Below, piece by piece: positions 44,136 to 53,202 of a DNA stretch of 64,000 bases. A program made the translations under genes and the position numbers. The DNA lies in the NCBI GenBank assembly GCA_036501535.1, contig DASYAE010000062.1, positions 1-64,000 on the forward strand, written 5' to 3'. Below the pieces are notes generated by a model. That model had not been told where the DNA came from and made no database searches. It saw only the letters and a program-made list of their open reading frames with translations. The stretch comes from DASYAE01 sp036501535. Lineage in GTDB: Bacteria; Actinomycetota; Actinomycetes; Streptomycetales; Catenulisporaceae. The stretch's first letter is position 1. Each line of letters opens with the position of its first letter.

Positions 44136-44954
44136 TCAGGCGGCGGATCCGGCGGGCTCGGCGGGCGCCAGGTCCCGGCCGGTCTCCAGCAGGGTCTTGA
44201 GCCCGGACAGGATCATCGGCCAGCCCTGGCTGACGCCCTTGAGCATCTCGGTCTCGCCCTCGAAGCCGTCGTGCAGCACGGTCAGCCGGCAGCCGCGGCC
44301 GAACGGCTCGATCTCGAAGGTGACCTTCGAGATCCGCTCCCGCTGCAGCTGCTCGAACTGCTCCTCGGTCCAGCCGAAGAGCCCTGCGTGCGCCCACTGG
44401 TAGTTGTGCCAGCTGTACGACAACCGACGACAGGGCTCAGATTCCAGGACGACCTGCCCGAGGTCCCGGTACTCGCCGCCGGCCTCCAGCTGCCAGGTCA
44501 CCGGCGAGCCCGCCGCCCAGTCCGACTTCGGGCCCGTGCGGCCGAAGTAGCGGTCGGTGAAGGCGGTGTCGGTCAGCGCCTGCCAGAGCTTCTCCGGCGT
44601 GGTCTCGATGTACGTCACGTAGACGAATTCGCTGCGCTCCATCGGACGGTCCTCCAGTGCGTGCTTCAGGTCGGTCAGCGCCCGGGCCCGGTCGCGGTCG
44701 TAGCGGCCGATCCAGCGCTCGGAGATCTCGTGGATGGGCGCTGCGTTGAGGTAGTGCAGCCGCCGCCGGCCGTCCTTCCGGGCGACCACCAGCCCCGCCG
44801 CTTCGAGCACCACGAGGTGCTTGGTGACCGACTGCCTCGTCATGCTCTCGAGGCCGGCGCACAGTTCCTGCAGGCTCTGGCCGTTGCGCTTGTTCAGGCT
44901 GTCGAGCAGAAGGCGCCGGCTCGGGTCGGCGAGCGCCTTGAAGACCTCGTCCAT
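44136..44954 (-). CDS. ArsR-type regulator fused to an SRPBCC (AHSA1-like) domain
   Basis: 272 residues from ATG 44954. N-terminal winged helix: FKALADPSRRLLLDSLNKRN, then SMTRQSVTKHLVVLEAAGLV as recognition region; no Cys metal-site motif. From about 112, an SRPBCC/AHSA1-like domain: FVYVTYIETTPEKLWQALTD, YFGRTGPKSDWAAGSPVTWQ and VTFEIEPFGRGCRLTVLHDG, ending in GWPMILSGLKTLLETG. This fusion is recurrent in actinobacteria; the SRPBCC cavity probably binds a hydrophobic ligand that controls DNA binding. Target unknown; own promoter or the N-acetyltransferase gene upstream are candidates. Confidence 0.9.
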   Translation of the reverse strand: MDEVFKALADPSRRLLLDSLNKRNGQSLQELCAGLESMTRQSVTKHLVVLEAAGLVVARKDGRRRLHYLNAAPIHEISERWIGRYDRDRARALTDLKHALEDRPMERSEFVYVTYIETTPEKLWQALTDTAFTDRYFGRTGPKSDWAAGSPVTWQLEAGGEYRDLGQVVLESEPCRRLSYSWHNYQWAHAGLFGWTEEQFEQLQRERISKVTFEIEPFGRGCRLTVLHDGFEGETEMLKGVSQGWPMILSGLKTLLETGRDLAPAEPAGSAA

Positions 44955-45043
44955 CACTGGTCCATCACTGCCGCTCCGCAAATCGGGCAACCGTAAGGTT
45001 GCGTGACTGAAGGTTATGCACCCTCGAGGTTGCCTGTCAAGGA

Positions 45044-45949
45044 TCAGAGCTCCGAGCCGGCGGTCCGCTGCGCCTTCTGCGCCTGCACCGCCTCCTGCTG
45101 CGCGCGCAGCCGCGGCCAGAGCCGGCGCCGCTCGTCCGGCGGCACCGCGCCGAGCCGCAGGCCGAATACGGACTCTGCGGCGCCGAACCAGTCCTCCGGC
45201 GTGGCCAGCTCGCGGTGCATGCGCACGCCGCCGTCCTCGACCCGGGTCAGCGAGCAGGCGACGAGCGAGTCGAAGCCCAGGGCGTCGCGGCGGAAGACCT
45301 GGGCGAGCCGGACGAAGAACGAGTCCGGGTCGGTGGACAGCGCGCGGTGGCGGGGCAGGAAGTCCGTCCACGCCGCCGGCGCGAGGGTGAAGGCCATGCC
45401 GTGGAAGGACTTCAGCGCCGGGTCGTGCGTGAAGTGCCAGTGCTGCGCAGGCTCGCCCGCGGCGCCGGGCGCGTCCCGCCGATCGCGCTCCAGCCGGAAG
45501 GCGAACGGGCCCTGGCGGTGCTCGCCCTCGGCCAGCGCGATGGGCTCGTGGTGGGCGTTGCCGAGGCCGACGTCCGCCATCCAGCGCCGGCCGTCGATCT
45601 CGACGGTCAGAGCCATGTGGTTGCCGTAGCCGGCCGGCTCCGGCGCCTCGCGGTGGCCGTGCACCTCGCCGCGGTGGCGGGTGACCCGGTAGCCGAGCGC
45701 CGCGAGCAGTTCGCTGAAGGCGCCGTTGAGGTTGTAGCAGTACCCGCCGCGGCCGGCCAGCACGGCGCGGACCGACTCGGCCGGGTCTATGCCCTGGGGC
45801 CGGCCGAGCTGGATGTCGAGGTTCTCGTACGCGATCCGCTCCACGTGCGCCCGGTGCAGTTCGGCCAGCGCCTCGGGGGAGGGGGCGCCGGGGTCCGGCA
45901 CGCCGAGCAGGTCGAGGTAGGGGGCGAGCCAGTCGGGGCGCTTCGTCAT
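45044..45949 (-). CDS. nat: Arylamine N-acetyltransferase
   Basis: 301 residues from ATG 45949. The catalytic triad is visible: Cys71 in AGRGGYCYNLN, His111 in GYGNHMALTV and Asp126 in RRWMADVGLG. The N-terminal IAYENLDIQLGRPQGID segment is typical. These enzymes transfer acetyl from acetyl-CoA to arylamines and hydrazines; relatives close amide bonds in ansamycin pathways. The length is slightly above the common 280. It lies upstream of, and in the same direction as, the ArsR-SRPBCC gene. Confidence 0.93.
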   Translation of the reverse strand: MTKRPDWLAPYLDLLGVPDPGAPSPEALAELHRAHVERIAYENLDIQLGRPQGIDPAESVRAVLAGRGGYCYNLNGAFSELLAALGYRVTRHRGEVHGHREAPEPAGYGNHMALTVEIDGRRWMADVGLGNAHHEPIALAEGEHRQGPFAFRLERDRRDAPGAAGEPAQHWHFTHDPALKSFHGMAFTLAPAAWTDFLPRHRALSTDPDSFFVRLAQVFRRDALGFDSLVACSLTRVEDGGVRMHRELATPEDWFGAAESVFGLRLGAVPPDERRRLWPRLRAQQEAVQAQKAQRTAGSEL

Positions 45950-46131
45950 AGGCAGGTGGACGCGGGCCCAGGCCGGCCCGGTCGCCCGGCCCCCTTTCCG
46001 TTCCGTTTCGCGCGGGCGCGGTGGTCGCCGCGCGCGGCTCCACAGTAGATCGTCCGCGCCGCGATTCCGCACCGCCCCGATCCGCCCCGGCCGGGATCCG
46101 GGCCGCCGCGCCCCGGCCGGGGCCGTGCGTC

Positions 46132-46509
46132 TCAGAGGTCGATGTGGTCCGCCATGGCGCGCATCTGGTGCCGGGCCAGGGCCAGGTTCGCCCGGGACTT
46201 GTCCAGCGCGAAGTAGAGGAAGAGACCCGAGCCGGAGCGGCCGGTCAGCGGGCGGATCAGGTGGTACTGGCGGCCGAGGGTGATGAGGATGTCCTCGATG
46301 GCGTCGTTCATGTTCAGCATCTCCATCGTGCGCATCTTGGACCGCACCACCTCGGTGTTGCCCGCCGCCGCGATGGTGAGGTCCAGGTCTTTGGACACGC
46401 AGATCGCGCCGAGCGCCATGCCGCTGGTGTAGTCGACCAGCGCGACACCGATGGCGCCGTCGATGTTCATGGCTTCCTTGAGCGCGGCGTCTATGGTCAC
46501 CGACATCAT
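46132..46509 (-). CDS. Roadblock/LC7-domain protein, orphan
   Basis: 125 residues from ATG 46509 (second ATG at 46506), with AAGGAAC upstream. The roadblock fold is seen in GAIGVALVDYTSGMALGAIC, LDLTIAAAGNTEVVRSKMRT, ILITLGRQYHLIRPL and GLFLYFALDKSRANLALARH. Actinomycetes usually keep such genes in operons with a membrane histidine kinase, a DUF742 protein and a small GTPase; none of these is beside it. It could still work with partners encoded elsewhere. Confidence 0.87.
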   Translation of the reverse strand: MMSVTIDAALKEAMNIDGAIGVALVDYTSGMALGAICVSKDLDLTIAAAGNTEVVRSKMRTMEMLNMNDAIEDILITLGRQYHLIRPLTGRSGSGLFLYFALDKSRANLALARHQMRAMADHIDL

Positions 46510-46947
46510 GAGTTCCTTAGCTCGCAGGGATGCGGATATGCCGGACTGGGGTCTGCGTCCGGATTTCGCTGCGGTCCGCCCGGGCGGGCTCAGGCCGGCC
46601 GACTGCCGGGCGTCGTCCGGCGTCCCGTCCTGCGGACCCGGCGGGCCCTGCCTCCTGCGCGCTGGCACGCTCTCACCACCTCCGCCTTCACCGGTTGACG
46701 CCGTCCGGGCGCGCCGCCGGCTCCGGTGGACCGGATCCGGCGCCGGCGCGGCGGGCTTTCCGTCGCTGTGGACGAACCTCCCAGAATCCCGGCGCCGCCG
46801 TATGGCGCTCGGCCGGATGGCCGCTGCAGGTCCGAAGCGTTCAGCGCACGCCACGGCGCGCCACAGCAGCGCGTCGGCGCACCCGGGCGCGGGGTGGCCG
46901 CCGCGGCGCGGGGTATGACTTCGGTATCTGAGTTACGGTGCCGCCGA
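46510..46947. other. 438-base stretch without a convincing gene
   Basis: Lies between the start of the roadblock gene and the end of the ROK gene. Only shadow frames; no repeat or clear promoter seen. Confidence 0.45.
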
Positions 46948-48393
46948 CTACTGGCTCTGATGCGTGTCGAACGTGTGGTCGCGCGCGACCTCGACCGCGG
47001 TCGCGATGGCGCCGAGCAGGACGGCGTCCTCGCCGAGCGCCGAGGGCTCGATCCGGGGGCGCAGCGGGCTGAGCCCGCGCAGCGCCTTCTCCAGCGGGCC
47101 GACCAGCAGGTCCGTGTTGCGCCCGACGCCGCCGCCGAGGACCACCAGCTCCGGGTCGAGCACCGCGGCCAGCGCGGCGACGACGTGGCCGAGCCGCGCG
47201 CCCTCGTGGTCGACCGCCGCCTGCGCCGCCGCCTCGCCGCGCCGGGCCGCCTGGAAGACGTCCTTCGCGCTCGCGACGTCGTCGAGGCCGAAGCTGCGGC
47301 CGAGCCGGACCACCGCGTCCGCGGCGACCGCGTCCTCCAGCTCGCCGCGGCGGGAGGCCGGATCGGCGGCGTGCGCGGGACCGGCGCCCTGCGCGGCCTC
47401 GTCGGCGAGCGGCAGCGGGTGCATCGGCAGGTATCCGACCTCGCCGGCCGCGCCGGTGCTGCCGCGGAAGAGCTTGCCGTCGGCCACGATCCCACAGCCG
47501 GCGCCGGTGCCGACCATCAGGTAGACGAACAGCCGGCAGCCGCGGCCCGCGCCGAACGCGTACTCGCCGAGCGCGGCCAGGTTCGCGTCGTTGACCACCT
47601 CGACCGGGACGCCGAGCTCGTCCCGGATCTGCTCGAACACGCCCGATCCGCTCCAGCCCGGCAGGTTCGGGGCGAGCCGGACCCGGTGGCTGGCCGGGTC
47701 GATCACGCCCGGGCTGCCGACCACCGCCTGGATCAGCCGGCCCGCGTCGACGCCCGCCTCGGTGACGGCCGCGCGGGCCAGCTCGGCCGCGCGGTGCACG
47801 GTCGCGCCCGCGCCGCGGGCGGTGTTGCGCCGGTCGCGGCGGCACACGATGGTGCCGTCGAGGTCGGCGACCGCGGCCCGGATCCAGCCGCGGCCGATGT
47901 CGAGCCCGAGCACGTATCCGGCGGTCGGGTCGGCCTCGTAGAGCACCGCGCTGCGCCCGCGGCCCTGCTGGACCGTCTCGCCGGTCTGCCGCACCAGTCC
48001 GGACTGCTCCAGGTTGGCCAGTGCGGAGGAGACGGTCGGCTTCGACAGGCCGGTGGTGCGGGCCAGTTCCGCGCGCGAGGCGGCGCCGGCCGCGCGCAGG
48101 GCGTCCAGCAGCGTGCGCTCGTTGAAGCTGCGCAGCACCACGCGGTTCCACGGGACCGCGCCGGGGGAGGCCCCTGCGGTCGCCGACTCAGCCTGTTGCT
48201 CGGCCTGTTGCTCGGCACTGTGCTCGGCCTGGTCAGCGCCGGCAGCCTGACGCTCCGTCACCTCGCGTTGCGCGTCGGCGGCACCGCCGGCGATGATCAG
48301 CCGCTTCGCGTCGCGGGCCGCCTTGTCCGCCGCGGCGTCTCCGCCTGGTGCGGAACCTCCGGTGCTCGCCTTCGTCACGCGCATCAGCCGCAC
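46948..48393 (-). CDS. ROK-family transcriptional repressor
   Basis: 481 residues from GTG 48393 (ATG 48384 possible). After a polar N-terminal tail rich in Ala, Glu and Gln, a winged helix is seen (TLLDALRAAGAASRAELART, TGLSKPTVSSALANLEQSGL). The ROK domain has VLGLDIGRGWIRAAVADLDG, VVNDANLAALGEYAFGAGRG and GAAGEVGYLPM. The zinc Cys cluster and the His of GExGH are missing. It is divergent from an APC permease-ROK kinase pair, and an AT-rich palindrome lies between; repression of these genes and of the GH9 enzyme is inferred. Confidence 0.88.
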   Translation of the reverse strand: MRLMRVTKASTGGSAPGGDAAADKAARDAKRLIIAGGAADAQREVTERQAAGADQAEHSAEQQAEQQAESATAGASPGAVPWNRVVLRSFNERTLLDALRAAGAASRAELARTTGLSKPTVSSALANLEQSGLVRQTGETVQQGRGRSAVLYEADPTAGYVLGLDIGRGWIRAAVADLDGTIVCRRDRRNTARGAGATVHRAAELARAAVTEAGVDAGRLIQAVVGSPGVIDPASHRVRLAPNLPGWSGSGVFEQIRDELGVPVEVVNDANLAALGEYAFGAGRGCRLFVYLMVGTGAGCGIVADGKLFRGSTGAAGEVGYLPMHPLPLADEAAQGAGPAHAADPASRRGELEDAVAADAVVRLGRSFGLDDVASAKDVFQAARRGEAAAQAAVDHEGARLGHVVAALAAVLDPELVVLGGGVGRNTDLLVGPLEKALRGLSPLRPRIEPSALGEDAVLLGAIATAVEVARDHTFDTHQSQ

Positions 48394-48484
48394 GACCGCC
48401 TCTCGTCCTGTTCACACTTTAGAACGCGGCCGTGGTGCGCTGCGGCAACGGCCTCGAATGGTCGCCCGGACGCGCGGGCGACCC

Positions 48485-48516
48485 TTGACCATTTAAATAA
48501 AGTTAGCTAACTTAAC
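48485..48516 (+). promoter_or_regulatory. Promoter with overlapping ROK-type operator, upstream of the APC permease
   Basis: -35 TTGACC (48485-48490), 17-base spacer and -10 TAACTT (48508-48513). The perfect palindrome AAGTTAGCTAACTT (48500-48513) overlaps the -10. The core AAAGTTAGCTAAC is nearly the same as in the sites at 53203 and 53392. A protein bound here would exclude RNA polymerase. Confidence 0.7.
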
Positions 48517-48577
48517 GAAATCAAAGCCGTTCGCGGCCCGGGCCGGGCCGCGGTCCGCCCCGGGAAGGGACCGCGCG

Positions 48578-50062
48578 ATGAGCGTCGAGAGCACGAGCAA
48601 GGCTCCACCGAGCGCCGCCGGATTCGTCCGCAGCATCGGCCTGTACCAGGCCACCGCGATCAACATGAGCCAGATCGTGGGCATCGGGCCCTTCGTCACC
48701 ATCCCGCTGATGGTCGCGGCCTTCGGTGGGCCGCAGGCGATCATCGGCTGGATCGCCGGCGCGATCCTCGCCCTCGCCGACGGCCTGATCTGGGCCGAGC
48801 TCGGCGGATCCCTGCCCGGGGCCGGCGGCAGCTACGTGTATCTGCGCGAGGCGTTCCAGTACCGCACCGGCCGGCTGATGCCGTTCCTGTTCGTGTGGAC
48901 CGCGATCCTGTTCATCCCGCTGATCATGTCGACCGGGATCCAGGGCTTCGTGCAGTACCTCGCCTACATCTGGCCCTCCATCACCCCCGGCCAGGGCGAC
49001 CTGGTCGGGCTGGCCGCGATCCTGGCGATCTTCCTGCTGCTGACCCGGCGGGTCGAGTGGCTCGGCCGGATCGCCGGCGTGCTGTGGGTCGTGGTCATGG
49101 TCGCCGTCGCGGCCGTGATCGTCGCCGCCTTCATCCACTTCAGCGCGCACCGCGCCTTCACCTACCCGGCCGGCGCCTTCTCGCTCGGCCACGGCTCGTT
49201 CTGGGTCGGCTTCGCCGCCGGCCTGACCATCGGCATCTACGACTATCTGGGCTACAACACCGCCGCCTACATGGGCGCCGAGATCAAGGAGCCCGGCCGG
49301 GTGCTGCCGCGCTCGATCATCGTCTCGGTGGTCGGCATCATGTTCATCTACCTGGCCCTGCAGATCGGCGTGCTCGGCGCGGTGAACTGGCAGGACATGA
49401 CCAAGTCCGGCACCCCGGCGGCGCAGTTCGTGGCCGCCGTGGTGCTGCAGAACGCCTGGGGCAGCGGGGCCGCGAAGGTGATCGTCGGGCTGATCCTGGT
49501 CACCGCGCTCACGTCGGTGTTCGCCGGGCTGCTCGGCGGGTCGCGGGTGCCGTTCGACGCGGCGAGGGACGGGGTGTTCTTCCGCTCGTACGGCAGGCTG
49601 AGCCCGCGCACCGGGTTCCCCGTGCTCGGCGTGGCGACCGTGGCCGTGGTCACGGCGGCGGCGTTCCTGTTCGCCCGCCACGTCGGCGACACCGCGACCC
49701 ACCCGCCGCTCACGACGCTGATCGCGCTTCTCACCACGGTCATGGTGATCGTCCAGTCGGCGGCCCAGATCGCGGCCGTCCCGGTGCTGCGCAAGCGGCA
49801 GCCGAACCTCAAGCGGCCCTACCGGATGCTGCTCTACCCGGTGCCGCTGGTCGTCGCGTTCGCCGGCTGGGCGACCGTCTACGGCTGGGCCGACAAGGCG
49901 AATCCGGGCATTCACCCGATCGAGTTCTCGCTGGCCTGGGTCGCGCTCGGCGTGCTGGCCTACCTCGGCTGGGCGAAGGCCGAGAAGACGTGGCCGTTCG
50001 GGCCCAAGGAGATCCGCGAGGACTACCTGGGCGCGAGCGAGCAGGTCGAGGAGACCGTGTGA
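48578..50062 (+). CDS. APC-family permease
   Basis: 494 residues, 12 hydrophobic segments. APC motifs: GLYQATAINMSQIVGIGPFV (helix 1 with the unwound Gly region), WAELGGSLPGAGGSYVYLRE, YDYLGYNTAAYMGAEIKEPG and RVPFDAARDGVFFRSYGRLS. Ribosome site GGGAAGGGA before the ATG. APC proteins usually import amino acids or amines with protons; sugar transport would be unusual. The stop overlaps the start of the ROK kinase gene by three bases, so the two are translated together. Confidence 0.92.
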   Translation: MSVESTSKAPPSAAGFVRSIGLYQATAINMSQIVGIGPFVTIPLMVAAFGGPQAIIGWIAGAILALADGLIWAELGGSLPGAGGSYVYLREAFQYRTGRLMPFLFVWTAILFIPLIMSTGIQGFVQYLAYIWPSITPGQGDLVGLAAILAIFLLLTRRVEWLGRIAGVLWVVVMVAVAAVIVAAFIHFSAHRAFTYPAGAFSLGHGSFWVGFAAGLTIGIYDYLGYNTAAYMGAEIKEPGRVLPRSIIVSVVGIMFIYLALQIGVLGAVNWQDMTKSGTPAAQFVAAVVLQNAWGSGAAKVIVGLILVTALTSVFAGLLGGSRVPFDAARDGVFFRSYGRLSPRTGFPVLGVATVAVVTAAAFLFARHVGDTATHPPLTTLIALLTTVMVIVQSAAQIAAVPVLRKRQPNLKRPYRMLLYPVPLVVAFAGWATVYGWADKANPGIHPIEFSLAWVALGVLAYLGWAKAEKTWPFGPKEIREDYLGASEQVEETV

Positions 50063-51057
50063 GCCACCGGGACGCCGGCTCGCCGGCGTCGCAACCAGCA
50101 CAGCCCGCCGGCCTGCCGGCGTCGCAACCGGCGCCGGGCGGCGGCGCGGACTTCGTGGTCGGCGTGGACTTCGGCGGCACGAAGATCGCGGTGGCGACCG
50201 CGGCGCTCGGCGGCGAGCTGCTGGCCTCCGCGCGGATCGACACCGACGCGCCGCGCGGCGCCCGGCAGGCGGTGGACCGCGCGCTGCTGCTGGCGAAGCA
50301 GCTGATCGGCGCGGCCGAGGCGGCGACCGGCGGCCGCTGCCTCGCCGCCGCGGCGGTCAGCCCGGGCGTGGTGCGCGAGGACGGCATCGCCTTCGCGCCG
50401 AACGTGCCCGGCTGGCAGTCGCTCGCCCTGCCCGGGCTGCTGCGCGAAGGGCTCGGCCTCGACCGGGTGGCGTACGCCAACGACGTGAAGGCCGCGGGCG
50501 TCGCCGAGGCCCGGCGCGGCGCGCTGCGCGACGCGGACCCGGCGCTGTTCCTGAGCCTGGGCACCGGGATCGGCGCCGCCGTGTTCGCCGGCGGGCGGCT
50601 CGTGCGCGGCGCGCACGGCGCCGCCGGCGAGATCGGCTACGTCCTGCGCGGCGTGCAGGACGTCGGCGGTGCGGCGTCGGGCCGGGCCCCGCTGGAGGAG
50701 CTGGCCGGGGGAGCGGGACTGGCCGCCGGCGGCGCCCGGCTGCTGGGCCGCCGGGTGACGGCGGCCCAGCTGTTCGCCTCAGCTGACCCGCGGGTCGCGG
50801 CCTTCGTGGACGGCGCGCTGGACGAGCTGGCCGTGCACGTGGCCAACCTCGCCGTCGCGCTCGACCCGCAGCGCGTCGCGGTCGGCGGCGGATTCCTCGG
50901 CTCGGCCGAGCGGATCCTGCCGGCGCTGCGGCGGCGGCTGGCCGAGGCGGTCCCGTTCCCGCCGCAGCTGGTCCGGGCGCACTTCGAGCAGGACTCGGCG
51001 CTGCGCGGCGCGGTCCTCCTGGCGTCGGACGAAGCGGAACTCGCCCGGTCCGGCTGA
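50059..51057 (+). CDS. ROK-family sugar kinase without the zinc site
   Basis: 332 residues from GTG 50059. ATP motif VVGVDFGGTKIAVA is intact, as is the catalytic Asp region VAYANDVKAAGVAEARRG and LFLSLGTGIGAAVF. In most ROK kinases a GExGH motif and a CxCGxxGC cluster bind zinc; here the sequence is GEIGYVLRG and the cysteines are missing. The N-terminus has a QPAxxPAS-rich tail. It would phosphorylate a hexose or hexosamine. Pairing with an APC permease rather than a sugar transporter is unusual. Confidence 0.87.
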   Translation: MSHRDAGSPASQPAQPAGLPASQPAPGGGADFVVGVDFGGTKIAVATAALGGELLASARIDTDAPRGARQAVDRALLLAKQLIGAAEAATGGRCLAAAAVSPGVVREDGIAFAPNVPGWQSLALPGLLREGLGLDRVAYANDVKAAGVAEARRGALRDADPALFLSLGTGIGAAVFAGGRLVRGAHGAAGEIGYVLRGVQDVGGAASGRAPLEELAGGAGLAAGGARLLGRRVTAAQLFASADPRVAAFVDGALDELAVHVANLAVALDPQRVAVGGGFLGSAERILPALRRRLAEAVPFPPQLVRAHFEQDSALRGAVLLASDEAELARSG

Positions 51058-51087
51058 GGCGGCGCCAACCCCCGGGGGCGCGCAGGA

Positions 51088-51119
51088 CGCGGAGCAGGGA
51101 ATCCGTCCCCTGCTCCGCG
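51088..51119. terminator. 12-bp-stem hairpin between convergent ROK kinase and GH9 genes
   Basis: Arms CGCGGAGCAGGG (51088-51099) and CCCTGCTCCGCG (51108-51119), loop of 8 bases. Suitable for both genes. Confidence 0.8.
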
Positions 51120-51146
51120 CCCTCGCCGCCCGCGGCGCTCGGGCGG

Positions 51147-53066
51147 TCAGTGCTTCTTCGCGATGTCACTGCCGAGCAGCGACTCCTGCAGCGCGCCGGC
51201 CAGGACGGCGCTGCCGGTCATGTCCAGCGCCGGCTCGCTGGACTGCCAGGACCGCACGTCGTCCACGTATTCGCCGCCGTGGCCGGTGAAGGTGGTGAAC
51301 GAGTCGTTCTCGCACTTCTTCATGCCGTCCTGCAGGTCGCCGAGCCCGCCGCTGAAGGTGTCCGTGCCGTTTGGCCCGTTGACCACGGCGCCGACGTCCA
51401 CCGCGCTGTCGAGGTTCTCCAGCTGTCCGCCCATGCAGGTCGGATAGGTGGTGCCGACCCCGGCCATGAAGCTGGTGCCCCAGGCGTTGCCGCCGAGCAG
51501 CCAGTCGCGCTGCTCCCCGGCGAAGGCCGCGTAGGTGGTGTCGCCGCTGGCCTTCTGGTACAGCGCCTCGGTGGAGACGAACCCGAAGGTGTGCGAGTCG
51601 ACGTCGAAGTTCGTGTAGTCGCCGCCCTCGCGGAAGATGTCCTTGCCGGCCGTGCCCGCCGCGCCGGCCAGCTGCGACTTGAGGTCCGCGATCAGGTCGG
51701 CGGGGGTGACCGCGAGGCCGGACGGGCTGCCGGCGTTGTGGATCGCGGTGATCAGGTCCGCGTGCGCCAGGGCGCTGACGTCGTACAGGTTCAGCGTGTC
51801 CTGACCCGAGTCGTCCTTGATGTAGTCGGAGGCGTAGGTCGCCGCCTGGTCCAGGTACGGGGTGTAGGTCGAGGACGGGTCGCCGAGCTGCTGCTGGGCC
51901 AGCGTGATCTCGGTCGCGGCCAGCTCCATCGCGTCGTGCCAGATGCCCTCGGGGTAGTACGCCTCGGGCAGCGCCGACTCGAGGCTGTCGCTCTCGGCCG
52001 CGGAGGTGTCCGCCAGCGCGTAGAGCGAGGTGGCGTCGTTCAGCTCGGTCTTCGCGTCGGCGGTGTCGCCGGACAGCTCGTCCTGCCGCGAGGCGAACGC
52101 GAACGCGGCGGAGACCCGCCCGACCACGTCCGGCGAGATCTTCGCGCCCGGCGCGGCGGCCTCGAAGACCGGGCGGTGCGCGGCGGCGTACTTGTCCGTC
52201 GAGGCGGTGTCGGAGTCGTCGGCCTGCGGCAGCCGCCACAGGTCGTGGTCGCCGTAGTACGTGCTCTCATTGCCTTCGCCGATGCCGGCCTGGAGGTACA
52301 GCGTCTTCGTCGTCGGGTCGTACATCTGGTTCAGCCACTGGGTGCCGTACTGCGCCTCGGCGGTCAGCGAGGCCGGGGCGGCCGAGCCGAGCGCCAGCGC
52401 CGAGGAGTAGAGCAGGTCGTCGGCGTACGAGGCGGTGAAGGTGAACTTCAGGTAGTCGCCGGCGTCGAACCAGCCGCCCTCGGCGTCCACCGGCGCGGCC
52501 CCGGAGACCGCCTTGAGGCTGCCGCTGATCTGATCGCCGGTGCCGCCGTCGCTGTTCGCGATGAAAGTCGGGGTCTGATAGACGGTGGCGCTCGCGTCGT
52601 TCAGGTGCGAGGGCTTGCGGTCCAGGGCGGTGCTCGCCTGGTCGGCGCCGTCGCGCTGGTTCTGGAAAAAGGTGACCCCGTCGGCCACCAGCGGGCCGTA
52701 GAGGTCTGCGGCGCTCTCCACCTTGAAGGTGTCCGAGGAGGCGCTGTCGGTGCCGGAGACGGTGACGTGGTAGGTGCCGTCCGCGGTGACCTTCGAGAAG
52801 TCGATCGGATAGACGTCGGGGTAGGTCGAGTTCCACGAGCCGCGGCTGGTCGTGGTGACCGAGCCGCTCGCGGCCGTCGTGCCTGAGGAGCTGACGACCT
52901 TGTAGGTCTCGCCGGACAGCGCCTTCGTCGACATCAGATACGCGATCTTGGTGTCGGTGGACAGATAGCCGTCCTGGTCGGTGCGCAGCAGCGCGGCGGT
53001 CGCGGCGTGGGCCGGCGCGGGCAGCAGCGCCGCGGCGCCGGCGGCGAGGCCGGCCGCGGCGGCCAC
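51147..53066 (-). CDS. Secreted glycoside hydrolase family 9 enzyme; signal-peptide region frameshifted
   Basis: The open frame runs from 53066 (639 residues) and starts inside the hydrophobic part of a signal peptide (AAAAGLAAGAAALLPAPAHA). An N-terminal CelD-type Ig-like domain (about 25-115: LLRTDQDGYLSTDTKIAYLM) precedes the (alpha/alpha)6 domain, with catalytic Asp in GGWFDAGDYLKFTF and the general-acid Glu in WQSSEPALDM. The usual HHR motif is replaced near YPTCMGGQLEN. The true start is probably ATG 53146 with AGGAG upstream, but a 26-bp duplication (53061-53112) breaks that frame. It would cleave beta-1,4-glucans outside the cell. A ROK-like operator follows its promoter. Confidence 0.85.
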   Translation of the reverse strand: MAAAAGLAAGAAALLPAPAHAATAALLRTDQDGYLSTDTKIAYLMSTKALSGETYKVVSSSGTTAASGSVTTTSRGSWNSTYPDVYPIDFSKVTADGTYHVTVSGTDSASSDTFKVESAADLYGPLVADGVTFFQNQRDGADQASTALDRKPSHLNDASATVYQTPTFIANSDGGTGDQISGSLKAVSGAAPVDAEGGWFDAGDYLKFTFTASYADDLLYSSALALGSAAPASLTAEAQYGTQWLNQMYDPTTKTLYLQAGIGEGNESTYYGDHDLWRLPQADDSDTASTDKYAAAHRPVFEAAAPGAKISPDVVGRVSAAFAFASRQDELSGDTADAKTELNDATSLYALADTSAAESDSLESALPEAYYPEGIWHDAMELAATEITLAQQQLGDPSSTYTPYLDQAATYASDYIKDDSGQDTLNLYDVSALAHADLITAIHNAGSPSGLAVTPADLIADLKSQLAGAAGTAGKDIFREGGDYTNFDVDSHTFGFVSTEALYQKASGDTTYAAFAGEQRDWLLGGNAWGTSFMAGVGTTYPTCMGGQLENLDSAVDVGAVVNGPNGTDTFSGGLGDLQDGMKKCENDSFTTFTGHGGEYVDDVRSWQSSEPALDMTGSAVLAGALQESLLGSDIAKKH

Positions 53067-53112
53067 GGCCAGCGCCCTGGTGCGGCGGCCACGGCCAGCG
53101 CCCTGGTGCGGC
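53061..53112 (-). repeat. 26-bp tandem duplication that shifts the GH9 reading frame
   Basis: Bases 53061-53086 are repeated exactly at 53087-53112. Since 26 is not a multiple of three, the frame from ATG 53146 is lost. With one copy removed it reads MHLLPRRPRPRRRTRALAVA followed by the hydrophobic core and PAPAHA, a perfect signal peptide joined in frame to the enzyme. Confidence 0.9.
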
Positions 53113-53202
53113 GGCGGGGACGGGGGCGTCGTGGGAGCAGGTGCATTCGGTGACTCCTGACGGGGGCGGCACGCGCTGGAGCGGGTCGGTAGGGGGAAAA
53201 TT

